In this document: one piece after another, positions 11,568 through 22,735 of the stretch | How the letters are laid out: each line of letters begins with the position of its first letter | Position numbering within the stretch: position 1 is the stretch's first letter | NCBI RefSeq assembly: GCF_021155775.2 | Contig: NC_060235.2 | Coordinates: forward strand, 10,897,193-10,961,192 | Reading direction: 5' to 3' | Length of the DNA: 64,000 nucleotides | Origin: Neodiprion pinetum | Taxonomy: Eukaryota > Arthropoda > Insecta > Hymenoptera > Diprionidae | Notes under the pieces: generated by a model | What the model was told of the DNA's origin: nothing | The model's database searches: none | What the model saw: the letters and a program-made list of their open reading frames with translations, nothing else | Translations under genes and position numbers: made by a program

Positions 11568-13324
11568 AACTCACTTCGTGAATTTGCCAGCGCGCATGCT
11601 CTTCATATTGTTGAGGCTGGAGCGACCTTTCACACAAGTACCTCTCACTATCTACTTGATCTTTTCCTAGTTGATTCTTCCTCTAAGGTCCTTTCTTTTA
11701 ATAAATCCTCGGCTCCTTTCATCGCTGGTCACGATTTGCTCGAGCTCACGTACAATTTTCAACCCGATCCTCGCCCAGCCCACATGATTGCCCGCAGAGA
11801 TCTTAAACACTTTGTTGTGACAGAATATCTGGCATCGCTGTCATCTTCTCTGTCCCGACGAAATGCTCCGTCCTTCTCTACTCTTTCCTCTCCTGATTAC
11901 TTCGACAATATGGTCCGTGGTGTTTCGTCTGCCATCGCTCAGGCTTTTGATACCCATGCTCCACTGAAGCAATGGACCACAATCAGAAAGATGGCGCCAT
12001 GGCTAACCGGTTCACTACGATTGAAAATTAAGCACAGAAATTCGCTTTATAATCGAGCTAGGCGTACGGGTGATTTGCTGTCCATGGCCGTCTACCGTCA
12101 ATATCGCAATGCCCTTTGTAGTGAATTACGTATCGCAAAAGATAATTTCTACTGCTCCCGCATCTCGTCGATCTCTGATCCGTCTGGAATTTGGAGGGAG
12201 CTGTCGTCTCTTGGTCTCACTAAAGCTAGGGGATCTTCTCCTTTTTCCTTTTTTTCTCCTGATAGCCTAAATCAGTTTTATTCTGCTATCTCAACCTCTG
12301 ATATTCTCTATCCAGACTCTCTATCTTCCCTATGTCTACCCCCACTGTCTCCCTCTCAACCTGTGTTCGAGTTTGCCGAGATAACCGCTGAGTCATTGTC
12401 GTCAGTTTTGTGTGTTCCCCACTCTTCCTCATTATCCCAGGGCCCTGACTTACTCTCCAACTATGCGATTAATAAAGCTGTCCCGCTTCTTTTTAACAGC
12501 CTTCTGGATTTGTTCAATGCAAGCCTCCGTCTGTCACATTTCCCGTCTTTATGGAAACGTGCCTTCATTCGTTCGATACTTAAAACTGTTCCTCCGTCGT
12601 CTCCATCTGACACTAGACCAGTCGCAAACCTCTGTGAGCTTTCTAAGGCCCTGAAGCGAATTGTTTTCGGTCAGGTTACTGACTTTCTTCAGGCCAATGA
12701 TCTTGCTGATCCCTTTTAGTCGGGCTTCAGGAAGGGTTACAGCACGTTGACTACACTGCTTAAGCTCAATCAAGATATCAGACAGGCAGTTGATGACAGA
12801 AAACTAACGGTGCTTGTTCTCTTTGATTTTAGCAAGGCGTTTGACATGGTTCCACATCACCTACTTCTACGTAAACTTCGTCTCTTGGGTTGCTCGGATG
12901 GAGTGCTTGCCTGGTTCTTCTCATATTTGTCTAAGCGATCGCAAGCAGTTGTTGATGACAGGGGAACCGTTTCCTCCTGGTGCCCCACCAATATGGGTGT
13001 TCCACAGGGATCGGTTCTTGGTCCTCTTTTTTTTTTAATCTTCATTCGTGATATTGGAATTGGTCTGAACTATACCCAATACCTCACTTATGCGGATGAT
13101 ACACAGATTTATCTTACCTGCTACCCCAGTGACCTGGCTCGTGCTCTATCCGATCTGACTCTCGACGTGAATTATATCTTCGATTATGCTGTGGTGAATG
13201 GACTCAGGTTAAGCCTTGCGAAGTCAAAGGTTATGATTTTGGGTAGTGGTGCTTACATTGATCAAATTGATTTTTTGACTCTCCCTCGCATTCGAGTGAG
13301 GGAGAATGAGCTTCCCTATGTCTT
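11568..13324 (+). pseudogene. LINE-b ORF2: end of endonuclease and reverse transcriptase
   Basis: Continues ORF2 on the plus strand from the last part of the endonuclease (IAGHDLLEL) through the linker to RT. RT motifs seen: LFDFSKAFD, GVPQGSVLGPLFF and TYADDTQIY. One in-frame TAG at 12,717-12,719, just before SGFRKGYST, breaks the frame. The ORF is then split by LINE-a at 13,339 and resumes at 32,004. By its motifs it belongs with Jockey/CR1/L2-type LINEs; I cannot place the family more closely. Confidence 0.8.
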
Positions 13325-13339
13325 GCACGCTCGCAACCT
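13325..13339. repeat. Target-site duplication, left copy (LINE-a)
   Basis: GCACGCTCGCAACCT directly precedes the poly(T) of LINE-a and recurs at 31,989-32,003 at its other end. The exact length (13-15) is uncertain because of the adjoining T run. Confidence 0.85.
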
Positions 13340-14108
13340 TTTTTTTTTTTTTTTGCCGAAGATCTACCGCCGAGTTGGAGTTCCTCAGCTCGGGGGCAAG
13401 GAACCGCCTTTCGGCATTACATCTTGCTCCCGATCCAGCAAGCTCGATGCGGCACCGTAGCGTGCCTCCCGAGGGAGGCCAGCCCGGGCGCCTGCATCAT
13501 GCCCGCTGGGGGTAGCCAGCACAAGGCTAAGGTTGGATTCAGCTAGGTCCGTCTACTTTTCTCGACCGGGCTTCGGACCGGCTACGGCAGTCGCCCCTGG
13601 TCGGAAGCCCCTCCCCGTGGGAGCGCGGGGTAGCACCCTTCCAAGTGATGTTAGATGTCAGGGAGTTCTGTCTGCTCTGTGGGTGTCGGCTCTGAGCCCT
13701 ATCTTTTTTATGCGCTTTCTCTTCGACTATGTAGGTCCCATGGGGAGTAAACTGACCCCTGGGTATCTATAAGGCCCATTTACCACCACCTAGTAGGTTG
13801 GCCTTTGCTGAATAGATAAATAAATGAATAGTTAAAAAGTGCTGTAGAATCACTGGAGTAAGGGCTAATGTAAAATGTGTCAAATAGCTGAATAAAAATT
13901 GAATAGGATGAAAATCCTGTCAGTGATAAAAAATATCGTGTGTGAACATCAAATAGATAAAAAGTGATGTAAAATCACTGGGGTGTATGAAGGAAAGAAG
14001 AAGAAAACACATATCTAAAATATAATAACTAGGTAGGTAAAGTAGACTAGATAGTAGCTAAAATATCGTATGTAGATGTGGTAAATAGGTGTTTGTGGTC
14101 TCTTGTGC
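13340..14108 (-). other. LINE-a 3' untranslated region and poly(A)
   Basis: No open frame that I trust. Runs from the stop of ORF2 at 14,109 to the T run at 13,339-13,354. On the plus strand it contains several short A-rich repeats such as AAAGTGATGTA/AAAGTGCTGTA around 13,835 and 13,960. Confidence 0.6.
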
Positions 14109-15578
14109 CTAGTACCCCTTGTTCCGGTCGCTTGCTTCTTTGGTGGAGATAAGCTCCATCATTTTCCCGGATATAGCTTTCCAGTTACCTTCTGTTTCTA
14201 ACATGATGGTTATCATGTTGTCTGGGGTCAAAGTCAGTCCCTGGTACCCCCAGTTATCCTTTCTTATATCCTTCCAGTTCGGACATTCGAAAATAGTGTG
14301 TATTGGGCTGTCCACCGCCGTCTCCCTACAATACTCGCATTTGGGGCTCCTTCTTCTCCCAAACTTGTGGAGGTATTCTGCAAACGCCCCGTGGCCTGTC
14401 AAGACTTGAGTAAGCGTATAACTCAGCTCTCCATGGTTTCGGTGGTACCATGGATCGATGTGTGGAATCAATCTTCTGGTCCACGCTCCCTTGCTTGTCT
14501 TCTCCCATTTGCTCTGCCGTTTTCGCAGAGTCGCGGCTCGTGCCTCCTTTTTTTCCTTCCTCTTGAGGCTTTCTCTTATCCTCTCGGTGAGTTGAGAGTC
14601 TTTCCTCAGGAGTTGTAAGTTATACAGCTCTCGCTGTTCTTGCGCTATGAGATACAGGGGCGGTTGCCCTGCCAGCACCTCTGCGGCCTCTGTGGAGGTC
14701 GTTCTATAGCCACTGATTATTCGTAGCGCCTCCATTCTAGATATTTTTTGTATCGCCCTGCGGTGTGTCTGTGTGTTCAGAGCCGTGGCCCAGACTTGTG
14801 CTCCATAGAGGGCGACTGACCGCACTACAGCTGCGTATAGTTTCCTTCGGGGGGGGGGGGGGGGGGGGGGGCGCGGCCCGCCCATGTTTGGCATTAGTCG
14901 ACCCAATATTGTTGCCGTAGTTACAGCCTTTGACACGGCGCCTTTTATATGCTCACCGTACGTGAGTCGCTTGTCTAGTCTTACGCCCAGGTATTTCAGT
15001 GTTTGGGCGTACTCAATCTGATGTCCTAGTACTCTAACCCTCGTGACTCCCTGGTACTTTTTCTTCTTGGTGAAGAGCACGGCCTCCGTTTTGTGTGGAG
15101 CTACCTCCAGGCCCTGTTCTCCTATCCACTTCACGGCCATATCCGTCGCCAGCCTTGCCCTCTCTGCCGCGGCTCGTGGAGTCTTTCCCACAGCCAGAAT
15201 CATAGTATCGTCGGCGTAGCATGTAACGGTAGTGCGCATTGGCAGGTCCAGGCGCATTACCCCGTCGTACATTACGTTCCAGAGGAGCGGACCCAGCACA
15301 GATCCCTGGGTAACTCCTCTGGTAACGGTCCGCGCTATAGAATAATGTTCGGTTTCTATAGTGATCCACCGCTCCTGTAGGTAGTCGCTGACCACCGCCA
15401 TAAGGTATGCGGGTGTGTCGGCCCTGCAGATCGCCGCCACAATATTCAGCCATCCTGCGGTGTTGAACGCGTTTTTAATATCCAAACATACCGCACATGC
15501 GGACTCTTTCGTCCGTAGCGCCTCCGAGATGACGTCGGTCACAGCCCTAAGTCCGTCGGCGGTCGACTTGCCCTTCAC
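14109..15578 (-). pseudogene. LINE-a ORF2: RT palm, thumb and C-terminal Cys/His motif
   Basis: 489 codons from the RT motif-A region to the natural stop. Motifs: LDIKNAFN (motif A), GVTQGSVLGPLLWN (B), CYADDT (C, the catalytic YADD), and near the end CEYC...H...C, the zinc-finger-like motif that R1-clade elements carry after RT. A Pro run (about residues 236-242) is encoded by the tract of 23 G on the plus strand. The upstream frame boundary at 15,578 is a frameshift, not a start codon, so this is the 3' part of a broken ORF2. Confidence 0.85.
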
Positions 15579-16894
15579 CCGTACTGGTGCCCACTTAGTC
15601 CCCTGGCCTTACGCAGGTGGATCGTGAGCCTGTTAGCTATAATTTTCTCGTATAGCTTGCCCATGGTATTGAGGAGACAGATGGGTCTGTACTTGGTTGC
15701 TTCGTTCGTATCTTTCCGTGGCTTCGGGATGAGTATCAGTCGTGCGGCTTTCCATTCGATAGGGAAGTTCAGCTTCCTCATTAGTTCCGTATACAGGGAT
15801 GGCAGAGCGTCCGGATACGCCTCCTGCAGGCCCATCAGTGCCTCCATTGGAATACCATCCGGCCCGGGTGCCTTGCCCTGGTTGCATGTTTTTAGCGCCT
15901 CGATCACCTCAGGCACTGATACTCGCAGGGTCTTGGCGTCGGTTTCCTCGACGACCCTGTCTATTTCTTTCAGGGTGAGTTTTGGGTGGGTTTTTCCCGG
16001 TGGGAAAAGCTCTTCCACCGCCTTGACGGCGTCCTCCTTGTACGCCGGTGCCAGGGGGCCGGGTCCCGCTAATTTTCGCATAATGATTTTATATGACCTC
16101 CCCCACGGGTCTGCTTCCAATTGAGCGAGGAGCTCATTCCACGCCCTCTCTTTACTCTGACGTATTAGTGTTTTAAGCTTTTTGCGCGCTTCTCTTAGTT
16201 CGGTGGTCAGCTTCTCAAGGAACGCCTCCGACTTCCTTCTCTTGCGCGCTCTTTGGAGTATTCTCCGCGCTCTCGTGCAGCTCGTGCGGGATTTCGCGAT
16301 GTCCCCGGTCCACCAATATACGGGGGGCTTGCCCGAGCATCGGGTCCTTCTTTTTGCTACCCTGTTCAGGCTGTCCTCTATCAGCCGGATGATCTCCCGT
16401 TGGAGCTCTGGTGCTCGGAGCTCCTGCCACTTGGTATTTATCCTCATTTGGACCATAGCGTTCCGGAGTTTTTCCTTTGATGTCGTCCTCATATTCCAGC
16501 CGGGTATGTCCCTCGGGCGATCGCATCCTGTATTCCCGTTACCGACCTTGACTGGCATTATTCTAAACTCGATTCTCCGGTGATCACTCATCGCCTCGAT
16601 GTCCTCGATCACGCGCCATCCCGTTACTGTCTTGGCGACCGCCTGCATAGCAATGGTAATGTCTATTATAGACGTCGCCTCTCCTCTGTGGAAGGTGGGT
16701 ATCTTTCCTACGTTAAGACACGACCAGCCGTGCGTGTTCATGGTGTCCACGATCATGCTCCCCCTGGGGTTTTCCTTAGTCCCTCCCCATGCTTGGGCCC
16801 AGGCATTCAGGTCCCCAGCTAGTATAATGCTGATTCCCTCCTTGCTTGCAGCTTCAGTGGTTTCGATCACTACCTCGTCCCAGTAGCTTACGAA
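15579..16894 (-). pseudogene. LINE-a ORF2: endonuclease C-part and RT N-part
   Basis: Contains the endonuclease LAGDLNAW motif, the SDHR segment near residue 95, a basic linker and the first RT motifs (GKAPGPDGIPMEAL, LIPKPRK, YRPICLLN). It ends with GHQYG just before a frameshift. The upstream boundary is a TAA at 16,896-16,898, in the same frame as the preceding part of the endonuclease. Two lesions therefore split ORF2 into three pieces. Confidence 0.8.
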
Positions 16895-18441
16895 TTATGC
16901 CATTCGTTTATTTGGAGAAAAGTACATCGACGTGATGCCCAAGGTTTTTCCTATTTTAACAATAACGTACCCCTTCCCGGTCCGGATTGTCTTGGCCTGG
17001 GTCCTTTTGTTTATGAGGATTATACCGGCACTAGCTTCATGGCATATCCTGGCACGAACTCCTGTCCCTATTCGGGACGGCAGTTCAGAGGCAATTATGA
17101 TGTCGACGTTATTGTTCGCCGCATCGGCAAGTATTAGGTCCAACGCCTGATGGCAGCGGTTCAAATTGGCCTGCGATATTTTCATGGTGGGAGGACGATT
17201 GTTACTTGCCATTGATGAGGTCTTCCGCGTCCCTATGTCTGCCGGGAGTCTCTGCCCCCATGTCTCCGTTGCGAGTTCTGCTCCCGACTGGGGATCCAGC
17301 TGGCCAGTTACAGCAGGACTTCCTTGCTCAATTGGGGGCCTCCCCTCTCGTTGGTCCTTCCTGCGTGTCTTTGGCGTATTTCCAGCTTTTAGCCTTCCGC
17401 ATTGTCTTGCGATGTGATCCGTCCTCCCACATCTGTCGCATTTGGTAGGGCTAGTTTTGGTATCGGTGACCTTGGCCTTTGTCCAGCCAACTCTTAGGGT
17501 GCCCAGTTGCTTCAGACGGTTCGCAATTCTTGTTGGTAGCTTGACCCACGCAGCCCTCTCCTGCCACGGGTAGGTGAACATTCTTACTACGTGTGTTTGT
17601 TCCCGTTCCTCTGCCGATGTGGGGATCTCCGAGCAAATGGCGTTGATCAGATCACTTTCCTCTACCGGGATGTCCATACCCCGTATCTTGGCTGTAGTTC
17701 CGTCCCCCAGGGTTCTGACAACTGTGTCCTGCGGTAGTGTTTCTCTAAGGCAGGCCGCGATGTCACCCGCCTTTGCCGCTTCTGTGACGCAGAGTAGAAG
17801 TTTCCCCCCGCGCGTCATCCTGACCTTCTCGACATCCCTTGAGTTGGTCATCTTGGCTTTGACCTCCCGCAGCATGACCTGATACGTTTTTCCCGGCATG
17901 TCAACCATCACCGCATGTCCCTTTTTTCTTGGTGAGGTTTTCCTTGCTGTCCCCGTTGATGGTGGGGCCTTCGCAGGGGGGCGTGTCACCTGTCCGTCAT
18001 GGCCGTCATGGCCGTCGTGGGGGCGAGCCTCGGCCGTCGTCGCAGTGGCAACGGCGTACGTCTTCTGGCCTTCTCCTCTTCTCCCTTCCGTCCCAGGTGC
18101 TATCGCGTGAGGCGCCACTGTCTCGGTCTGGGTGCCGATTGACCTAAGGTACTTGTTGCCCCTGCTTATTTTCATGGCATCGCTCACCGTACTGGTAGAA
18201 TTCCGACTGGGTCTATTGATCGTCACCTTATTCCTCTGAGGTGGCCCTGCTGCGGCTTTCGGAGGGTTCCTCCTACCGTTTGTTTTGGGGTCCACATCAG
18301 AGTTTGTTTCGCTCGAGTCGACCTCTCGTTCGCAGTTTCTCGCTACGTGCCCCGGGTCTTCACACCTATAGCAGACTTTTGTTGGTTCCTTGCACGTTCT
18401 GGCCATATACCCTTGGTCTCCGCATTGGTAGCAGGTGCCGG
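16895..18441 (-). pseudogene. LINE-a ORF1 C-terminal part with second Gag module, fused to endonuclease
   Basis: Starts at the LTR insertion point. Order: CCHC knuckles CYQCGDQGYMARTC and CYRCEDPGHVARNC; a basic linker with an SIGTQTE segment; a second Gag-like module (about residues 200-350 of this piece) with the RVGWTKAKV segment followed by CDRCGRTDHIARQC; then, with no stop between, MKISQANLNRCHQALDL and DIIIASELPS of the endonuclease. Having two Gag-like modules is unusual for the clade. The frame before the insertion (30,376-31,678) ends in the same phase. Confidence 0.8.
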
Positions 18442-19354
18442 TGTCACGAGCGCCGCACATTTACCCGAAATTGTAACATATTACCGATCATAACAATTAT
18501 CATTTTTTATTATTATTATCTTTAGAGACAAGGAAGCATAGGTTTAGTTAGTCCATATAATATATCTTATTTTAATCAGTTCGTGGTATAGCCAAGCGCA
18601 ACGGCGTAGTTGGACAGCCAGCAACGTCAGCGTCTTCGCGCCCGCCGGATCCCGGGTGTAATCAACACCGGGATGAGGCGAGCGCGAAATCACGCGCTTC
18701 GAGGATGACCGTTGCGAGGCGAGCCTTTGTTTTAAATTGCAAAGTCAGCAGAAATTCGCTCGCCGCCCGACGTTCCAAGGGGTGTCGGACGAGCGAGCGA
18801 AGACAGTCCCGTTAGAGACAGCATCAAACCAACATCTACGGAATCAGGCTCCTTCAGAGCTGTCGAGTAAAGAGTTATCAGTCTTGGGTCTCCGACGATC
18901 ACAGAGAGAATTCCCTGTAAATCTATCCGCGGTCATTCAAGCATCTCGCGTCGCGACATCAGTCTGTGAAGTTAGAATTAAGCGCAATAAGCAAAGCCAC
19001 GAACTTAATCAAGCCGTGTAGTACGTAAGTGAGTGAGTGAAGGTGTAAGCTTCGGCACCATCGAGGCCGAAGCAGAATCCGAGAGAAAGAGTACGAAAGA
19101 GCGAGAACGTGAGTAGTATAGGAAAATACTGTAAGCTTCCTTGTCGTTAACCTTGCTGCCTTTTAGTTTTTCATTAAATATTTCTACTCGCTTCCATTCA
19201 GAAATTGGTACCACATAATTGAAATCCTCCAACCATTTCCCACGGAACGCCCTGTAGAGGACGTTCGCCTCCGAATCCACCAAAATTAAATATAAACCTC
19301 GGTAATAACAAAGAGGGTGAAGTCGTCGAGTGCGAGACCGCTCCGCACGTGACA
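18442..19354 (+). repeat. 5' LTR (913 bp)
   Basis: TGTCACGAGC at the start and GCACGTGACA at the end. An A/T-rich stretch (CCATATAATATATC, near 18,552) is a TATA-like candidate; no promoter is proven. The adjoining LINE sequence ends in CCGG. Confidence 0.95.
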
Positions 19355-19362
19355 GACTAAAC

Positions 19363-19380
19363 TGGTGTCAGAAGTGGGAT
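19363..19380 (+). promoter_or_regulatory. Primer-binding site
   Basis: TGGTGTCAGAAGTGGGAT lies eight bases after the 5' LTR. TGG followed by the complement of a tRNA 3' end is the normal minus-strand priming site; the sequence looks like the complement of a tRNA-Leu 3' end, which I judge from memory of that family. Confidence 0.7.
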
Positions 19381-19548
19381 ACAGAGGTGATTTACCTTGG
19401 GAAGTGGAATCGAGGATTCAATTCTTGTGAAATTTAAAAACAAAATTTTTTCGAATTTTTCTTATTTCTAACAAACTAGGGAGTCGAACTATACTCAATA
19501 GAATCGCTTATCCTTTCGATATCCTTCCCTACCCCCGGACTCATCAAC

Positions 19549-20565
19549 ATGCCAAATCACGCTCAGGCCAGAGACGCCGCCGATATGACGGCCGACCTGG
19601 TCGCCAGTGTCTCCACTATGGTGGAAAATTTGACAATTCGAAATAATTTCGCGAACATTCCCGAATTCGACGGGAAGAACATGCCGTTACGAGATTTTTC
19701 GCAAGACAACCAAAACGCGTCCAAGTTCGTGCCAGCCGCGGCGGAACCGCAGTACCTTGGCGCAGTAATATCGCGATTACGCGGGGACGCGCGAAACTGT
19801 ATCTATGGCGAGAAGATCGAAAGCATGGCCGGGTTAGTGAAACTGTTGAAGAATCGACTCGCCCGCGGACACACCTACGATTATTATACAGAGGCGCTGA
19901 TGACGGTCCGGATGAAACGCGATCAAACCATCGGGCAATTTTACGACAAAGTCCGAATTTTGCTGAGCGGCGGAAGAAGCGCGTACAAGTCATATTTTGG
20001 CGTCGATCCGCCAGAACTGAATCGGGACCCGCTACATCGAATCGCGCTAGGTTCATTCATAAAAGGGTTGCCTACCCATATCGGAGCCGCGGTATATTTG
20101 CGAGAGCCGGAAAGTCTCGAAGTAGCCTTCCAAATCGCCGAAAGGCTAGCGCTTCGGAGCAAACAATGGAAAGGAATTGAGTCGAACCAGAAGGAAATGG
20201 CGCGTGTTCTTTACGCTCGCTATAACTCCCGAACTCCGTCGCCGATGGCTCGGGAAGGTAGACCGATGTCTACTTATCGAAGCCAGTCACCACAACCGGC
20301 TACCGGATTCTCTTCTAAACCCGCGCAAACGTCTGATAACCGCGAGACTGCTACGGGAAAGTCATATACTAGTCCGTTAACACCTTGCGGATACACACAT
20401 TGCTGCAAACAAACCAGGTGTTGCCCGTGCTGCCCGTTAATGCAACAGTCGTCTCGGGGACGTTCCCCGCAAAGGGAGCCTTTAAACTGCCCTGGGGCTC
20501 GCCGGGCACATTCCCCTGCGGGCCCGAGCGGAGCGAGCGAATCGAGTCGACCCCGAGAACACTAA
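19549..20565 (+). CDS. gag: Gag-like capsid precursor
   Basis: 338 codons from an ATG about 195 bases after the LTR. Residues 1-35 are acidic and helical, followed by IPEFDGKNMPL, and a mostly helical capsid-like region to about residue 200 containing ARNCIYGEKI and MKRDQTIGQFYDKV. Then comes an Arg/Ser/Pro-rich stretch and a Cys-rich end (CGYTHCC...CCPCC) instead of a CCHC knuckle. The last 60 codons overlap the protease ORF, which is in the -1 frame, so pol is probably made by -1 frameshifting as in other gypsy elements. Intact. Confidence 0.85.
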   Translation: MPNHAQARDAADMTADLVASVSTMVENLTIRNNFANIPEFDGKNMPLRDFSQDNQNASKFVPAAAEPQYLGAVISRLRGDARNCIYGEKIESMAGLVKLLKNRLARGHTYDYYTEALMTVRMKRDQTIGQFYDKVRILLSGGRSAYKSYFGVDPPELNRDPLHRIALGSFIKGLPTHIGAAVYLREPESLEVAFQIAERLALRSKQWKGIESNQKEMARVLYARYNSRTPSPMAREGRPMSTYRSQSPQPATGFSSKPAQTSDNRETATGKSYTSPLTPCGYTHCCKQTRCCPCCPLMQQSSRGRSPQREPLNCPGARRAHSPAGPSGASESSRPREH

Positions 20566-21206
20566 CAGTCAGTGAGGTTCCTGGAGAACGATGTCTCGTT
20601 CTCTGGACCCCCACCGACCAGGAGAGCCCAGTAGTCGAACTAAGTGCTCCCGAACTTCGTAACAAGAAGGGAAAATTCTTTCTTGACACGGGTTCATCAG
20701 CCAGCTTAATTAAACTAAATGCCCTCGACCCAGACTTAATAGTAAACACTGACGATAAAATATGGGTAACAGGATTGGAGGAATCGGATATTCCGACACT
20801 CGGCTCAGTTGTCCTCCACATCTCTGAAAAACCAGCTAAGTTTTATGTGTTACGAGACCTGCCGCTGAGAAGCGATGCGCTAATCGGTAAACCTTATTTT
20901 TTTGCGGAAAAAGCCGAAATTTCGTTTCACCATAATACATTAGTTACCTCAAGCGATCCCATCCGACCTAAGCCATTCATAGGCCTACCTCCTTTCGACG
21001 CGGAACCCACAAAGCGCGTGTTAGCGGCGAAAATCGCCCCGGAGAAACTAAGTTATAAACTGCGCGCGCGTACGAGTGAGCAAATAAGCATCCCTTTAAA
21101 GAACGACAATCTCAAGGAGGGATACTTACCGCAAATCGAAACTCAACCGGGTGTGTTTATCGGAGAAGGTATCGTTGCTCCTACGGAAGGATCGTGCTAC
21201 GTCTAA
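20385..21206 (+). CDS. Aspartic protease region of pol
   Basis: About 273 codons in the -1 frame relative to gag. FFLDTGSSASLI (around residue 100) carries the catalytic Asp in the DTG/S motif; RSDALIGKPYF is the second conserved segment of retroviral-type proteases. It cuts the Gag and Pol precursors. The ORF ends at a TAA at 21,204-21,206 while the same frame stays open beyond it toward the RT, so the stop probably truncates what was one pol frame. Confidence 0.8.
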   Translation: MRIHTLLQTNQVLPVLPVNATVVSGTFPAKGAFKLPWGSPGTFPCGPERSERIESTPRTLTVSEVPGERCLVLWTPTDQESPVVELSAPELRNKKGKFFLDTGSSASLIKLNALDPDLIVNTDDKIWVTGLEESDIPTLGSVVLHISEKPAKFYVLRDLPLRSDALIGKPYFFAEKAEISFHHNTLVTSSDPIRPKPFIGLPPFDAEPTKRVLAAKIAPEKLSYKLRARTSEQISIPLKNDNLKEGYLPQIETQPGVFIGEGIVAPTEGSCYV

Positions 21207-22231
21207 GCAATAAACACGCTATTCGACGACATCGAACTAGAAATCGAGCCTCAGGAACTCGAAGATTTCGAGCACTATCGGGAGAACGGCTATTGGAGCG
21301 ACGAAAGTTCCGACAGTAGCGGTGTAGAAACTACTCCGCCGACGGATCGAGTAGAAGCCATAGTTAAATCATTGCGGTTAGATAGGCTCAACGAGGCAGA
21401 GCGCGCACATGTTATAAGTCTCATCGAGGAATACCCTCACATGTATAAGCTACCAGGTGATAGATTGCGATGCACGGATCAAGTTCGCCATCGGATTCCG
21501 ACGGTGGACGAGCTCCCGGTAAACGCAAAACAATACAGATTTCCTGTAGTATATCGGTCGGAACTGGAACGGCAAGTTGAGAAAAAGCTAAGCGAGGGAA
21601 TAATTGTTCATTCACGCTCCCCGTATAACTCGCCGGTCTGGATAGTTCCCAAAAAACCCGACTCTCAAGGAAATCCGCGGATGCGCATGGTCATTGATTT
21701 CCGTAAATTGAACGAGAAGACGATTCCCGACGCGTACCCCCTCCCGAATATGATAGAAATACTCGAACAGCTGGGAAAAGCTACGTACCTTTCGACATTC
21801 GATCTAGCGAGCGGCTTCCAGCAGATCCCGATGAATTGGAGAGACGGTCCAAAGACGGCGACTACGAGTACGCTCGCATGCCCGAAGGTCTCAAAAACGC
21901 GCCTGCGACCTTTCAGCGCCTGATGGATCGGGTGCTGATTGGGCTGCAAGGGACAGAACTGTTCGTATATCTCGACGATATTGTAGTATTTGCGGAAACT
22001 CTCGAGGAGCATAAGACAAAAATCCGGCGTCTCATGCAACGTCTCGAGGAAGCTAATCTCGTCCTCGAACCGGATAAATGTGAGTTCTTGCGTAGCGAAG
22101 TCGCGTATCTCGGGCATATCGTTAGCCGCGACGGGTTGCGAATGGACCCGAAGAAGTTAGAGGCAGTGCGTAAATTCCCGCACCCAAGGACGCAGAAAAA
22201 CGTGCGGCAATTTCTGGGACTCGCCGGTTGA
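21207..22231 (+). pseudogene. Reverse transcriptase region of pol (broken)
   Basis: RT fingers and palm: YRSELERQVEKKL, SPYNSPVWIVPKK, RMVIDFRKLNEKT, STFDLASGFQQIPM, then a break near 21,830. There about a dozen codons are missing compared with the family's usual spacing and the frame shifts; it continues in another frame with GLKNAPATFQRLMD, LFVYLDDIVVF (the YLDD catalytic box) and GLRMDPKK. A TGA at 22,228-22,230 ends it after FLGLAG. At least two disabling changes, so this copy cannot make active RT. Confidence 0.85.
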
Positions 22232-22735
22232 TACAGTCGGTTTATTCCGGATTTCGCTGCCATATCCAAGCACTTAACAGACTTACTCAAAAAGGGAAAA
22301 TCGTTCGCATGGGAGCGAGAGCAGAAACACAGCTTTCGCAGGCTTCGCAAGGCCCTCTGTCAAGAACCGATCTTACAATACCCCGATCTATCTAAACAAT
22401 TTATTTTGACGACCGACGCCTCGGAATTTGCACTCGGTGCAGTATTGTCGCAAATTCACGATGGCCACGATCTACCGGTCGCGTACCACTCTAGAATCTT
22501 TACTAACGCTGAAAAGAACTACGGAACTACGGAACAAGAGTGTCTGGCCATAATCGATTCAATTGAACATTTTTCCACGTATCTCTATGGAAGAAAATTT
22601 AAGCTCGTAAGCGACCACGAGCCTCTCAAATGGATGCGTTCTACGCTCGATCCAGCAAGAGGCTCAACAGATGGAAAATTAGGTTATGTAAATACGATTA
22701 TGAATTTCAACATAAGCCAGGGCGTGAAAATCTAA
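22232..22735 (+). pseudogene. RT connection and RNase H region (broken)
   Basis: Continues the frame after the TGA with the connection segment and RNase H: LTTDASEFALGAVLSQ (catalytic Asp), EKNYGTTEQECLAII (catalytic Glu) and KLVSDHEPLKWM. A frameshift near 22,650 moves the end of RNase H (YDYEFQHKPGRENLNADALSR) into the frame of the integrase ORF, and the original frame runs out at 22,735. Confidence 0.8.

Noticed and set aside
18737..19021. Open frames inside the LTRs (also 29,754-30,038 and 4,178-4,462)
   Set aside because: They lie within LTRs, have no recognisable domain and are identical only because LTRs are repeats.
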